DNA of 64,000 bases from Oreohelix idahoensis (GCA_024509875.1 JAMPIV010016262.1:508501-572500), one strand, 5' to 3'; shown: positions 1 through 10,220, counted from the first letter of the stretch. The notes: generated from the letters alone by a model not told the origin. A program made the numbers and translations.

Positions 1-2
1 AG

Positions 3-917
3 AGAATCAAAGAATCAGGAAGTGGAGATATGGAGCTGCTTGATCGGCCGCGCTGTGGACGTCCTGCCACAGTCACTAACGCAGAAATGTTGAAATGCGC
101 TGAGGGCATTATTCTTACTGATAGGAGAATCACTACTCAACAATTGGCCTTACAGCTGTCAGTCAGCATTGGTAGTGCAAATGCAGTTATAAAAACTCTC
201 GGATTTTCTAAGGTTTGCGCAAGATGGGTTCCTCGAAGTCTCACAAATGACCACTGATTGCTAAGGAAAGCAATTTCTTCTGAATTGTTGGAGCGTTTCA
301 ATGCTGATGGAGAGAACTTTTTGGCTAAGATCGTTACAGGTGACGAAACCTGGGCACATCATTTTGAACATGAGACAAAAAGACAGTCAATGGAGTGGCA
401 TCATCCGCAATCACCACGAAGAAAGAAATTCAAGACAATTCATTCAGCTGGAAAGGTCATGATCACTGTCTTTTGGGACATTGAAGGTGTGATTCTTGTG
501 GACGTTATGCCAAGAGGAGAGACAATCAATTCGCAAGCTTACATTAAGACATTGAAAAAACTCAATCAACGTTTTCGCAGAGTTCGGCCGCACAAGAATC
601 CAGCAGATCTGCTTCTCCTTCACGACAATGCGCGACCTCACACAAGTCTGGCAACACGGGAAGCAATCACCAAATTGGGTTGGACTGTACTACCCCATCC
701 ACCCTATAGTCCCGATTTGTCACCCTCTGATTTTCATCTATTTGGTCCACTTAAAGATGCACTCCATGGGACAAGGTTTGAAGATGATGAAGGAGTGATT
801 CATGCAGCGAAGAAATGGCTACATGATCAAGACAAAATCTGGTACGGGCTAGGAATACATGCACTTGTTTCACGCTGGCATAAAGCCGTACAAGTTGATG
901 GGGGTTATGTTGAATAA
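3..917 (+). pseudogene. mariner-type transposase, 5' end cut by window edge, one in-frame stop
   Basis: DDE transposase of the IS630-Tc1-mariner superfamily, which in its family cuts and pastes an element at TA sites in the nucleus. The reading frame is open from base 3 and carries an N-terminal helix-turn-helix region with a GRPAT linker. An in-frame TGA at 255-257 then interrupts it, and the same frame continues to 917. The catalytic triad is visible: TGDETW, HDNARPH and SPDLSPSDFHLF. There are exactly 34 residues between the second and third Asp, giving the DD34D signature of true mariners. The domain resembles the transposase part of SETMAR. The stop makes it non-functional as read; no SET domain is seen. 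The N-terminus and left terminal repeat lie outside the window. Confidence 0.9.
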
Positions 918-991
918 TACCGATGTTTACATGACATATCCATGTATATTGTATATACATTTCATGCTTTTTGAATAAACAGCTCCTGAGA

Positions 992-1030
992 AAAACGATG
1001 TGGTGCATTACTTTCTGAATGCCCCTCGTA
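992..1030 (-). repeat. right terminal inverted repeat of the mariner plus TA target
   Basis: Read on the minus strand it begins CGAGGGGCATTCAGAAAGTA, the typical outer sequence of mariner terminal repeats, and is bounded by TA at 1029-1030. A matching end with TA occurs on the second mariner at 11389-11418. It fixes the right edge of the element at 1028. Confidence 0.75.
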
Positions 1031-1037
1031 CATTGAT

Positions 1038-1100
1038 AGCCTACTTGTATGATACACTAAAGGCTTACTTGTATGATACACTAAAGGCTTACTTGTATGA
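1038..1100. repeat. 24-bp tandem repeat, about 2.6 copies
   Basis: The unit gcttacttgtatgatacac plus taaag repeats directly next to the mariner end, with one substitution in the first copy. No coding potential is seen. Confidence 0.8.
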
Positions 1101-2159
1101 TAACACTTATGGCATTGTATAATTTCCTGATTGTTTATATGTGCATTCATTGTAAGGTGTTTGTGTATCTGTATTGTTGTACAGACTTGGCACCATGAGT
1201 AGGAAATGCTTTGTGAGAAGTAAATTAGTTTGTTGCGAAGACGATCTGGCGATGGATAGTATCCAGACTGAGGTTTGGCTGATGCTGTGTGTGTGAAAAA
1301 ATGGCTGCTATGAATGGCATCTGTATTAGGCAGGGTGTAAGGAAAAAAAAAATCTCTACACCTCACGGTAGAAGGGGAATATAAAGAAAAAAAATGTGTT
1401 GCTTTCTGTGAGGTATTTCAGAGCCAAGATGTAAGAAAGATCTGTAAAAACTGACTTAGCAATATCGTGCCTCGTGTAAGACTTGCATGATAGCCAAGGT
1501 GTAAGAACGTGTGAGGTTTAACTGAAGCTAGGTGTAACATGAGTACGAAACTGTGTGAGATCTGGCCGAGCCAGGCTGTTAAAAGAAGTGCCATTGTCTA
1601 TGAGGTATGGCTGAGCCATAGTGAGAAAGGAATGTAGTGCTCTGATGTCTAGAGACAAGTTTCGAAACCTTGGTGGCACTGTGTGCGAGGTTTTATCAGT
1701 GAGGTTTAAAAAAAAAATGCTGTTCTTTGAGAGTCTTGTTAAGTCAATTTTTTCAGAGAATGTGTTAATGTATACGCCACTATGCGTGATGGCCACTGAC
1801 TGCTTTGTCAGTTAGGGGCTAAGGATCCAATATGACATGTAATCAAGAAATCAGGCTTTTGTCAGTATTTTGACATTGATAATGGTGTCACAAGAAAAGT
1901 TGTTAGAAACTTGGTGAAAATAGCTGTTTGCTGCCAAAGGATATTTTTCTGAAAAGTTTAATGTTTTAGACGAGATTATGTCTGAAACGTCATGTTCTGG
2001 AAAAGTCGAGATTTAGTTTTCACTGATAATTTAGAAAAAATCAGTACATTCAGATAAATATTAGAGAGGTTTAAATTGTGTGTGACACTTGTAACACATG
2101 TGGTGTCCCAGGATCTCCAAGGAGGAGATGACAGGTTAGAACCATTACTCTCCAGAGTA
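1101..2159. other. no gene recognised
   Basis: Mixed-composition sequence with only short open frames and no motif recognised on either strand. It holds several degenerate local repeats around the word gtgtaag (1330-1560) but no clear array. Confidence 0.5.
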
Positions 2160-2400
2160 AAGGTAGTCCTTGGTACTGTAGGAGAGTGAAGTGTTAGACT
2201 CCACTGTTCTAGGTCTGAGTTTTATGAGGTGGACTATCGGTTTCCTTCATGGCTGCCTTTACTTTCCCTAACTTAAGAGCAAAGTCAAGTACCCATTTAC
2301 AACTGGGTAGACTGAAGCATGATCCTAGTGGGTTCTGAATCCAGTAACCTTCACTACCTACACATGTTATAAGAGGCAACTCATGTAAGGTTGTGCACTG
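2160..2400 (+). repeat. dispersed repeat D1, copy 1
   Basis: It shares an ordered set of blocks with 5273-5425 and 55125-55495: a start around aaggtagtcc, then gagtgaagtgttag with a following ttcac or ccact, a block around gcagagtcaggtaccc, and a Pol III B-box-like word (ggttctgaatcc here, ggtttcaatcc in copy 3). The mutual divergence suggests an old interspersed family, possibly a SINE. No target duplication could be defined. Confidence 0.6.
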
Positions 2401-2500
2401 CAAAAGTACATGAAAGGCCTCAGTGGAAACTTCCTACAAGAGGATCAACTGCAGTGGTAGCCCTGAGCTCATTAAAGAGCTTAAAAGGAGAATGATGACG

Positions 2501-3007
2501 TGCCAGACTTGTGACCTGTATCATAACAGTCAAGTCAGACTACAATCAGAAGTCACTGTCAGCACTTGTCTGTGTTTTTAGCTATATGCCAGACTTGTGA
2601 CCTGTATCATAACAGTCAAGTCAGACTACAATCAGCTGTCAGCACTTGTCTGTGTTTTTAGCTATATGCCAGACTTGTGACCTGTATCATAACAGTCAAG
2701 TCAGACTACAATCAGAAGTCACTGTCAGCACTTGTCTGTGTTTTTAGCTATGTGCCAGACTTGTGACCTGTATCATAAGTCAAGTCAGACTACAATCAGA
2801 AGTCACTGGCAGCACTTGTCTGTGTTTTTAGCTATGTGCCAGACTTGTGACCTGTATCATAACAGTCAAGTCAGACTACAATCAGAAGTCACTGTCAGCA
2901 GTTGTCTGTGTTTTTAGCTATGTGCCAGACTTGTGACCTGTATCATAACAGTCAAGTCAGACTACAATCAGAAGTCTCTGTCAGCACTTGTCTGTGTTTT
3001 TAGCTAT
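2501..3007. repeat. 86-bp satellite, six tandem copies
   Basis: Copies start at 2501, 2587, 2667, 2753, 2837 and 2923, each opening with tgccagacttgtgacctg. Unit length is 86 bp, with 80- and 84-bp variants caused by small internal deletions. Copies are nearly identical, which suggests recent amplification or gene conversion. Open frames across it are only read-through of the repeat. Confidence 0.95.
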
Positions 3008-3294
3008 TTTCCAACTTTAGCCTTATTGTGCAGTGATGTATCATAAACAAAGATGTTGCGTTTTCTTAAATTCTACTTTTAGAATAAAACTCAGTGGTTC
3101 TGTACAGTTGAATATAAGGCAAATGGTGCAGTGTGAATGGTAATAAATGTATAAATATGACTCACATTACAATGAAGTACTTGTTTTTTTACTTATGTAA
3201 ACACATAATGAACTTAGTTTGTAAGGTTGACTGGGTGTCACATGTACAGATTGGAGGAGATTAAGAATGAACTCAATAAAGACCACACCAGTTT

Positions 3295-3410
3295 ATAATA
3301 AAGGTCATGTTTTATTCTTCAAATTGCATGTACACAAATATCTGAGCTCTCTTTTTATAAAAAAGAGTATTGCATCAAAATTCATAATATAAAAAATGAG
3401 CAATATCATG
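3295..3410 (+). repeat. dispersed repeat D2, copy 1
   Basis: Related to 4746-4840: both have catgttttattcttcaaat, an acaaa-rich spacer, gagctctctttt and ttgcatcaaa in the same order. Function unknown. Confidence 0.55.
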
Positions 3411-3479
3411 GCATCTCCCTCTTTAGACACGAGGTCATAACTTTGTGCAGGTCAATATAATACTGTGCATGCACAATTG

Positions 3480-3700
3480 GTAATCAAACAGCCGGGTGTG
3501 TAGTTTCTAGGGGTCTCTGAGAAGACAAAGACTGCTCACTAAGGCATTTTGTAAGACTCAACTAATATTCTATGAGTTTATACGAGGCTGGTAAACCTCA
3601 TCAGGTAACATAAACTGCTATAGAAACTGTCATTGCTGGAAGACATGAATGATTTAATGCAGGCTTCCTGTAAGGACAATGGTGACTACGGAGTGAAAAG
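3480..3700 (+). repeat. dispersed repeat D3, copy 1
   Basis: It shares ggggtctctgagaa, a block around ggctggtaaacctcatcagg and tgaatgattta with 19230-19400, and shares the first two blocks with 50690-50850. It is a degenerate interspersed family of unknown class. Confidence 0.5.
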
Positions 3701-4504
3701 ATAAATGATGATAAGGCACTTTACCAATACAGAATGAGATTTCACACAAAATCTGTGTCAGTGATAGCAGCTAGGCATGATTTCGTCAGTGAGATCAAGT
3801 GACTTCACTTTAAGTAATCTTTCTGATAGTTTTGACAGTGTTGGATGACTGGTACCTAGCCTAAGTACCAGCTCTTGAGACTGTTCATTTTCAGAACGGT
3901 TAGCAGTAAGCTGTTACATCTTACCGGTGAGCAGTCTCTCTCAGTGGCTAAATCTTTCTGAGGTTTCTAGCTCAGGTGTCTGCAATTATACCTCAGCTCT
4001 CCTTTTGGGTCTAAATAATATATGACCTTGGGTAGGGGGGGGGGGGGGAACCATTGCATGCCTACTTTACCCTTTTTTCTCCAGCTTTGCTGTCCATCCT
4101 CCTTGCAAAGAATGAGACTGCCTCAGTGAAACTTTGGCAAGGGATATGCTCTTAATAACATCTTTGGTTTTTCATCTCACTCTTATGTTATTTTCTAGTC
4201 AGCTAGATGATGTGTATGAGTTGGAGGTTAAACTGTGATTAAATATTAGTTTTGCTGGTTTTACTCCTCAATTTTGAATAGAGGTAGCTAAAAAGTTGTT
4301 CAACAATACAAGAAGATAATCCTTCAGCTTTAAAATGTATTTTGTGGTCTTGACTACACATTCAGCCTTGCTATTTGACTGAACTTAGTGTGGACCACTA
4401 GTTCAATCCATAACCTTTCATCTCTCCACGGAGATATCTTATATCTTATCTGATATCTTATCAGTCCTGTGCTATCCATTCAAGTACTGTCTATGTCTTC
4501 TTTA
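3701..4504. other. no gene recognised; contains a 14-base G run
   Basis: No coding motif seen on either strand. A poly-G run lies at 4035-4048. Short open frames have no recognisable product. Confidence 0.5.
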
Positions 4505-4745
4505 TCCCTTCCATGCCTATCTCCAGTTCTCTTCTCCATGTGTTTTCATTTTTGCCTCCCTCTTTTTCTTTTGTGCTGGGTATGCTAGAACAGGGACTGC
4601 CTTTCATTTGGAATCAGCTGGTTTTCTTAATGTGTGTCCTGTCCAGCATCTTCTTATCTTTTAGTCCACTGGTGATTGTCTGGTTTTTGTTCCATCAATT
4701 CCACATTTGTGATATTGTCATACCATTTCAATCCTTCTTATTTTA
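4505..4745 (-). pseudogene. LINE-C fragment, degraded C-terminal region of ORF2
   Basis: On the minus strand it is a decayed copy of the C-terminal region of an RTE-like LINE, colinear with 6475-6813 and 27600-28085 (shared word gtcataccatttcaatcctt). Frames are broken throughout. Confidence 0.55.
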
Positions 4746-4840
4746 AGCAAGCCATGTTTTATTCTTCAAATCACCTGTAAACAAAATACATGAGCTCTCT
4801 TTGGTAAAAAAAATTATATTGCATCAAACTGCATAATTCA
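4746..4840 (+). repeat. dispersed repeat D2, copy 2
   Basis: Colinear with 3295-3410 and directly abutting the LINE-C fragment. Confidence 0.5.
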
Positions 4841-5272
4841 GTCAATAGCCAGTCAGAAGAAAAATGGTGCATGATTTTCAGTATGATTTTCCTTAATGTG
4901 TATCAACAGTGTACCAATCATTGTAAGATTTGTGACAATTTTGAAACAATGGGAAATGGGGAAATTTGGTGGAGATCAGAAAAATATACTTTTGGAATGG
5001 CTCCACCTTTAATATACTAAATGCTGCCTATGATAAAATAATAGCATCTGACACAGTAGACCAGCATACTCAATTCCAGAAACTGAAAGAACAGTACAGG
5101 GATATACAGTTTTGTTTCAAATATCCAAATCAAATAATTTGAAAGCAACACATTAGAATTCTGTGTAGACTGGATAAAAATGTATGGGTTTAGTAAATGG
5201 CTTGAGCCATCAGCAAGTTAAGGAATTACAAGTACTGCATTAGGAACACACCGATTTTGCACATCTAAAAAA

Positions 5273-5425
5273 AGGTAGTCCCTTAGCAGATACTACCATA
5301 GGGGAATGAAGTGTTATAGACTTCACCTTACTAGGTCCAGCATCGAGAGGTGGGATGACCAATTCCCTTCCTCGCTGCCATTTTCTTACCTAACTCAAAG
5401 AGCAGAGTCAGGTACCCATTTTTTG
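5273..5425 (+). repeat. dispersed repeat D1, copy 2
   Basis: Shares gggaatgaagtgttatagac, ttcaccttactaggtcc and gagcagagtcaggtaccc with copies at 2160 and 55125. Its 3' part stops before the B-box-like word present in the other copies. Confidence 0.6.
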
Positions 5426-5439
5426 CACATCTATCTAAC

Positions 5440-6475
5440 TATAAATAAACAAATTTCTATACGTAAGGATGATAAACAAACATGGAGATATTCTACAATA
5501 CTTAATTGTGTGTAATTTTTAAAATATACAGATATAAACTTCCAAAACACAAATGATATTGTTCTAATAGCAGAGTGAAAATGAAAAACAGATATAGAAA
5601 ATGAATGGTATGATAGTGAAACGAAGATGGCTGTATACCGCTCCACCTATGTCCCAGTCTTGACATATGGATGCGAGTCATGGGCAATGACTACAACCCA
5701 TAAAAGCCAGATCCAAACCTCAGAAATGAGGTATCTGAGGAAGGTGGTTGAAGTAACAAGAAGAGACATGGTACGCAACCAGACGATACGTCAAGGCCTT
5801 AAATCCTACCCCCTGCAGACCCAAGTAGAACAGTCCCAATTAAGATGGTTTGGCCATGTCTACAGAATGGGAGAAGATCGGATACCACGACAAGCATGGG
5901 AAACAAAGAGCCAAGGATCCAGACCCCGAGGATGACCCAGAGTCCGCTGGGAGGACAACATTAGACAATCTTTGAAGGACCGAAGACTAGAATGGAACCA
6001 GGCCAGGAGGAAGACAGCCGATAGGATAGTCTGGCGCTCTCTCTTCCAAACCTCTACACCTCACGGTAGAAGGGGAACGACTAAGTAAGTAAGTAAGTAT
6101 GATAGTGACAGAAAGCCGAAATAAAGGCCTAATCCTAAACAGACAAAGACCAGAGGTGTTGAATTCTCCAAAATGTGGCATCATGTAAACAGGGCACTTG
6201 TTAAACAATTGCACAGATTTATATACCTGAACACATTAGTAACAACAGATGGAAGGTGTAAATGAGAGGTCAAGAACAGACTGATCAAAGCAAAAACAAA
6301 CTTCCATACAATTAGATGCATTATTTGTGACAAATCAAAGGCAGAAAGAGAGTTCTTCAGTGCTACAAGAAAGAGTTCTTCAGTGTTACACTGAGCTGAT
6401 CCTGTCATATGGAAGCAAAACAGAGATACTCAGTACACAAACAAGAAGATCCCTGCAGGCAACAGATGAAGAACA
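5440..6475 (+). pseudogene. LINE-D reverse transcriptase fragment, split by a LINE-A insertion
   Basis: A degraded RT piece reads in broken frames as NDIVLIAE (the motif C region), then SESRNKGLILNRQ, FIYLNTLVTTDGR and ILSYGSKTE, matching the order palm motif C, thumb and C-terminal LxYGxE region of RTE-like LINEs. It is interrupted at 5620-6096 by a LINE-A 3' end whose 12-bp target duplication is made of LINE-D sequence, so the LINE-D copy is the older one. Confidence 0.65.
5608..6108 (+). mobile_element. LINE-A copy a, 5'-truncated, with 12-bp target duplication
   Basis: The insert 5620-6096 encodes the C-terminus of an RTE-like ORF2: VLTYGCESWAMTTTHKSQ, then RWFGHVYRMGEDR, ending near TPHGRRG, with one in-frame stop (TGA, 5933-5935). 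It ends in four TAAG units. The word gtatgatagtga occurs at 5608-5619 and again at 6097-6108, a perfect target-site duplication as produced by target-primed reverse transcription. Only about 480 bp of the element was copied. Confidence 0.9.
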
Positions 6476-6813
6476 ATCAATACCCTTTAGCTCCCCAAGG
6501 AGCATAGGCCTTCAACAAATACATGCCAAGTCCTCCTGTCACGTGCCATCAGCTCAAGTTCTTTCCACGTTTTCCTCATCAGTTTCACTTCTGTCACCAG
6601 TACTCTTCTCCATGTGTTTTTTGGTCTTCCTCTGGCTCTTTTCACCTGGGGATTCCAGAACAAGGACTACCTTGTAATGCTATCAACAGGTTTCCTCAGT
6701 GTGTGTTCTACCCATTGCCAGCGTCTTCTTCTCATCTCTTGTTCCACTGGCACTCATCTGGTTCTTGTCACCAGTTCCACATCTGTGACTTTGTCATACC
6801 ATTTTAATTCTTC
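6475..6813 (-). pseudogene. LINE-C 3' end fragment
   Basis: On the minus strand this is the 3' end of an RTE-like LINE-C, colinear with 50893-51098 (shared caataccctttagctcccca and aggagcataggccttcaaca). The 3' tail, read on minus, is a short ATTG-type repeat. Frames are broken. Confidence 0.65.
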
Positions 6814-6957
6814 TGTTCCCCTTCTACCGTGAGGTGTAGAGGTTTGGAAGAGAGAGCGCCAGACTATCCTATCGGCTGTCTTCCTCCTGGCCTGGTTCCA
6901 TTCTAGTCCTCGGTCTTTCAAAGATTGTCTAATGTTGTCCTCCCAGCGGACTCTGGG
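6814..6957 (-). pseudogene. LINE-A 3' end fragment (copy b)
   Basis: The minus strand reads PRVRWEDNIRQSLKDR, then WNQARRKTADRIVWRSL and TPHGRRG, the extreme C-terminus seen in copies a and c. The TAAG tail is missing and no target duplication was found, so it may be a recombined remnant. Confidence 0.8.
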
Positions 6958-6961
6958 AATA

Positions 6962-7012
6962 CAGGAATCACACATTCTTTAAATATTTTTGTGGTGGGCA
7001 AGTTTCCTAATT
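6962..7012 (-). repeat. SINE-A tail fragment
   Basis: Nearly the same as 60283-60333: aggaatcacacatt, then aaatatttttgtggtggg and tttcctaatt in order. It is the 3' end of SINE-A in minus orientation. Confidence 0.6.
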
Positions 7013-7172
7013 GTTTAATAATAACATACCTCTTAGCCACTCTGCCCCCCTAACAGATTAGGAAACCGACCCCTCCCTTAGCAAATGTTGAAGGGTATGA
7101 GGTATGTGCTAATTGTTCCTGTTACACACTGGTTTTATACATGCTGGATGCATCCTCTCATATCTCCATCCC

Positions 7173-7438
7173 TGGGGGTGAGTGGCTCAGAGTTATGGCA
7201 TCTGCCTCTAATCTAAAGGTACTGGGTTCACTCCCAGTACAGGGAATATAATTGATGGACATTTTTTCAGAACCAGTGGTTCATAATAATGTCATACTCC
7301 CCCCTGATCTCCTGGGAATTGAGATCAGATGTCTAACTTTCTCAGATAAGGGTGAAAAAAAAATAAAGGTCCCGTGTGCAAGATGCACACATTAAAAATC
7401 CCTTGGCAGCTGGAAATTGTGCTGCTGCCCTGGCGAAA
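7173..7438 (+). repeat. SINE-A with tRNA-like head, split by piggyBac
   Basis: The head at about 7175-7243 looks like a tRNA: an A box around tggctcagagttatgg, and a T arm in which ctggg and cccag pair around ttcact, which is also the B box. The body holds gggtgaaaaaa, attaaaaatccc, ggcagctggaaat and ctgctgccctggc. The body and tail recur on the minus strand at 60283-60489. The copy continues beyond the piggyBac insertion with aaattaggaaact from 9693. It is a Pol III-type retroposon, not a working tRNA gene, because the body runs on without a terminator. Confidence 0.75.
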
Positions 7439-7445
7439 TTAAAAA

Positions 7446-7460
7446 CCTTTAGCACGCTGC
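7446..7460 (+). repeat. piggyBac left terminal inverted repeat
   Basis: CCTTTAGCACGCTGC, an exact inverse match of 9674-9688. The CC(T/C)TT start is typical of piggyBac ends. Confidence 0.9.
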
Positions 7461-7461
7461 G

Positions 7462-7521
7462 GGCGCCACATTGCGACGAACGTAACCTATGTTCTCCATG
7501 CTGGAGGCGCAATGTGGCGCC
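7462..7521. repeat. piggyBac subterminal inverted repeat
   Basis: ggcgccacattgcg at 7462-7475 is repeated in perfect inverse order at 7508-7521 with a 32-bp spacer. Subterminal repeats near the 5' end are known transposase-binding sites in piggyBac-family elements; that role here is inferred. Confidence 0.8.
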
Positions 7522-7693
7522 TTGCGGCTATCATCGGAAAACAGATTTTTAATGTGTGTGCACGTGATCTGAACCCCGGATGCAAAAATTGAATCTTCTG
7601 TGAAAGAAGATTAACTTCCTTTTCTGACTCTTAGTTGTAACGGGTGTGATAGCATACATTTTCTGTGCAATTTTCAAATCGAAATCAATCGGC

Positions 7694-9439
7694 ATGGATC
7701 CAGCTGCCATTTTATCTGAAATTTTCATGGATTCTGATTCCGATGATGAGGAGTTTCTTGGGTTTACTACTGCTGATCTCCTGGTATTTACTCCGAATGT
7801 GGGTGATGTTGAAGGGGAAGATAGTGATGTGTCAAGTGTTGATGATTTTGAAGAAGTCAATGTTGTTAGAGCAGCACCTTCTGGCTACAACCACGACTGG
7901 CTCCGCAACTTCGACCAAGTTGTGGGACCTGTGGGCGTTGACGATGACATCTCTGAGGTAGATGTATTCCATTTGTTCATCACAGATGATGTTGTGAACA
8001 CATTAGTTACGGAAACTAATCGTTACGCCATTCAGGTTTTTGACCAGAAAGGGCAACAGGCGAGTGCTTCATCCCGTTTGAAGTTGTGGACCGATGTCAG
8101 TGATGATGAGATGAGGGCATTTCTTGCTTTGCTTCTGTTGATGGGTGTAACGAAAAGATCGTCATTTGATTTGTATTGGTCAAATGACTGTTTCCTTGAC
8201 ATGCCAGGATTCAAGAAAGTGATGAGTAGGGACAGGTTTCTGTCTATCTTATCTTTTCTACACCTCGTGGACAATACAACTGCTGCACCACGAGGGCACC
8301 CTGACCACAGCAAAGCCTTCAAAATCAAATCGTTTGTTGACACTCTTCTCCCTCTATGGCAAAGCCATTATATACCATCCAAAGAGCTTAGTGTTGATGA
8401 AAGTATGATAGCTTTCAAAGGGAGGACCAGCCTTATGCAGTACATGCCCAACAAACCCTCTAAGTGGGGTATGAAAGCCTGGGGCCTAGCTGACTCCAAG
8501 ACAGGCTACCTCTGGAATTGGCAGTTCTACCTTGGGAAGGAAGACAATGTGGACCCTACTAGGGGGGTTGCTCACCGCGTTGTCACCTCCCTTGTTGCTC
8601 CCCTGTATGGGCATGGCCATGTTGTGTACATGGACAACTTTTTCTCTTCGCCTGCCCTGTTCACGGAGCTTGGGGATAATCAGACAGGGGCTTGCGGCAC
8701 ACTTCGGACGAACCGCCGAGGGGTCCCCCCACAACTGAAGTTGGCGAAACCCAAAGCTGGTGACCCTCCCATGACTGTTAGAGAAGGCAATATCCTCTAT
8801 ATGTCATGGTTTGACAAGAGGCCAGTGAATCTAATGACAACTGCACACGATGCGCAGACCTTCAGGAAGGAGGTTAGATCCAAACATCATGCTGGCAATG
8901 TTCGGATCGTGGACAAGCCATGCGCTATCCAAGCCTATTCCTGTCACATGGGAGGTATTGATCGTGTGGACAAACAGTTGACATACTACATGGTTCTACA
9001 CAGGAGCAGCAAATGGTGGAAGAAAATATTCTTCTACCTGTTGGAAGTTTGCTTTGTCAATTCGCTTGTCCTGTGGAGGGCCAAGCATCCGTCTCGTATC
9101 AAGGCGGAAACATTCCGTCTGCGGATTGCTCATGGGCTTCTTGATGGTTACCAGTCTAGGGTCACAGCCCGCAGAGGAAGGTTATCTGACATTGCACCAG
9201 CAAGATTGGTTATGGGGGAGCACTACTTGACTCCTAACCCTAAACGTCTGGCTGGTGGCAGACCTTCCAGGCCAGACTGCATTGTGTGTTCCAGTAGGGA
9301 CACAGGCAAGAAGCGCCACCAGACCCAATTTGTGTGCTGTAGGTGTGTAATACCTCTCTGTCCATATCCCTGCTTTGAGCGTTATCACACTCTGCTCAAT
9401 TTTAAGGCAGATCGCACCACAGTGCTGCACCAGGAGTGA
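7694..9439 (+). CDS. piggyBac transposase (PGBD-like), intact
   Basis: Nuclear transposase that in its family excises and inserts DNA at TTAA without leaving a footprint. The frame is open from 7646, but the Met at 7694 (MDPAAILSEIF) has a better start context (G at -3 and +4) and gives 581 aa, within the usual family range. It has an acidic N-terminus, then the DDE core with catalytic Asp candidates in SVDESMIAFKGR (residue 235 from this Met), VVYMDNFFSSPALF (314) and MGGIDRVDKQL (423 and 426). The C-terminal Cys-rich domain is present (CIVC, then CCRC, CPYPC and YH). No stop or frameshift is seen. The gene lies between matching inverted ends, so the unit may be autonomous; activity is an inference. 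Confidence 0.95.
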   Translation: MDPAAILSEIFMDSDSDDEEFLGFTTADLLVFTPNVGDVEGEDSDVSSVDDFEEVNVVRAAPSGYNHDWLRNFDQVVGPVGVDDDISEVDVFHLFITDDVVNTLVTETNRYAIQVFDQKGQQASASSRLKLWTDVSDDEMRAFLALLLLMGVTKRSSFDLYWSNDCFLDMPGFKKVMSRDRFLSILSFLHLVDNTTAAPRGHPDHSKAFKIKSFVDTLLPLWQSHYIPSKELSVDESMIAFKGRTSLMQYMPNKPSKWGMKAWGLADSKTGYLWNWQFYLGKEDNVDPTRGVAHRVVTSLVAPLYGHGHVVYMDNFFSSPALFTELGDNQTGACGTLRTNRRGVPPQLKLAKPKAGDPPMTVREGNILYMSWFDKRPVNLMTTAHDAQTFRKEVRSKHHAGNVRIVDKPCAIQAYSCHMGGIDRVDKQLTYYMVLHRSSKWWKKIFFYLLEVCFVNSLVLWRAKHPSRIKAETFRLRIAHGLLDGYQSRVTARRGRLSDIAPARLVMGEHYLTPNPKRLAGGRPSRPDCIVCSSRDTGKKRHQTQFVCCRCVIPLCPYPCFERYHTLLNFKADRTTVLHQE

Positions 9440-9673
9440 GGTAAGGCCTTTTTTTTTGAATTTTTTTTTTTTTTTTTTCACCAGTCTTCTTCTCCTATCA
9501 CATCAACAAAATGATGTCATCAGTGACGTCATCCATTTATCTCTATACAGTCCAAAAATTATAGCAATTGGCCAAAAAACAAAAAAAATATAGAATTTAC
9601 AAGTCATCCACTATAAAAAGTGGGGTTTTGTGAAAAAGAATGCAGCTGCAGGACAAATTTTTTGGAAAAGAAT

Positions 9674-9688
9674 GCAGCGTGCTAAAGG
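9674..9688 (-). repeat. piggyBac right terminal inverted repeat
   Basis: Exact inverse of 7446-7460, directly followed by TTAA. Confidence 0.9.
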
Positions 9689-9843
9689 TTAAAAATTAGG
9701 AAACTAACAGAGTAGATACTGTATAGTTTTACATCATGACATGAAAATATGCCAATGAAAGAACGTATAACCACTGAGACAGGAAGTTGTGAGGAGACAT
9801 CAATGCCTTCACCAGTCGGCACTGCACTTGAGGAAGAAGAAGG

Positions 9844-10220
9844 ATGTGTTGTTTTTTTTTTTTTTTTTTTTTTTTTTTTTCGTACGCCCGCTAATACTCG
9901 AGGCGAAATCTCAGGTTATTGTTAATGTCTAACCTGACATTGATTTTACGTGAGTATCCCTTTTTCTTGTACAGAGACAGGTGTCCCTCGCCATTCAGGC
10001 AGATACTCTCCGATTTCGGAGGTACCCATTAGAGCTGGATAGGCTCAGTCCCTGATCGATGACACTTCTTCAAAAGTCCTCGCCAGGTCTCGAGTTAATC
10101 CAGTCCAATTCCCGGTCGACGAAAAATCCTCAAATGCCGTCGCCCGGGTTTGATCCTGAATCACCCGGTCGCCAGAGCGGTGTTGTAACCACTACGCTAG
10201 CGCGGCTCCGTATGTGTTGT
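9844..10220 (-). mobile_element. SINE-B, tRNA-headed, poly-A tail, 9-bp target duplication
   Basis: On the minus strand the element starts at 10211 with a tRNA-like head (A box around gctagcgtagtggtt, B box ggatcaaaccc), then a body of about 250 bp, and ends in 29 A residues (9852-9880 as T on plus). The word atgtgttgt at 9844-9852 recurs at 10212-10220. Intact tail and duplication indicate a fairly recent insertion mobilised by a LINE that accepts poly-A tails, unlike the microsatellite-tailed LINEs nearby. Confidence 0.9.

Larger units (their letters stand above)
7439..9692 (+). mobile_element. piggyBac element in a SINE, TTAA target duplication
   Basis: The element runs from 7443 to 9688 between TTAA words at 7439-7442 and 9689-9692, the target used by all piggyBac elements. 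Inverted ends CCTTTAGCACGCTGC lie at 7446-7460 and, reversed, at 9674-9688. On the left three A bases separate TTAA from the inverted end; on the right they abut, a small asymmetry. The flanks join into a continuous SINE-A when the element is removed, which proves the boundaries. The transposase frame is intact. Confidence 0.93.

Noticed and set aside
7175..7243. tRNA gene candidate
   Set aside because: The T arm folds but the sequence continues into a SINE body shared with 60283-60489; no terminator follows.
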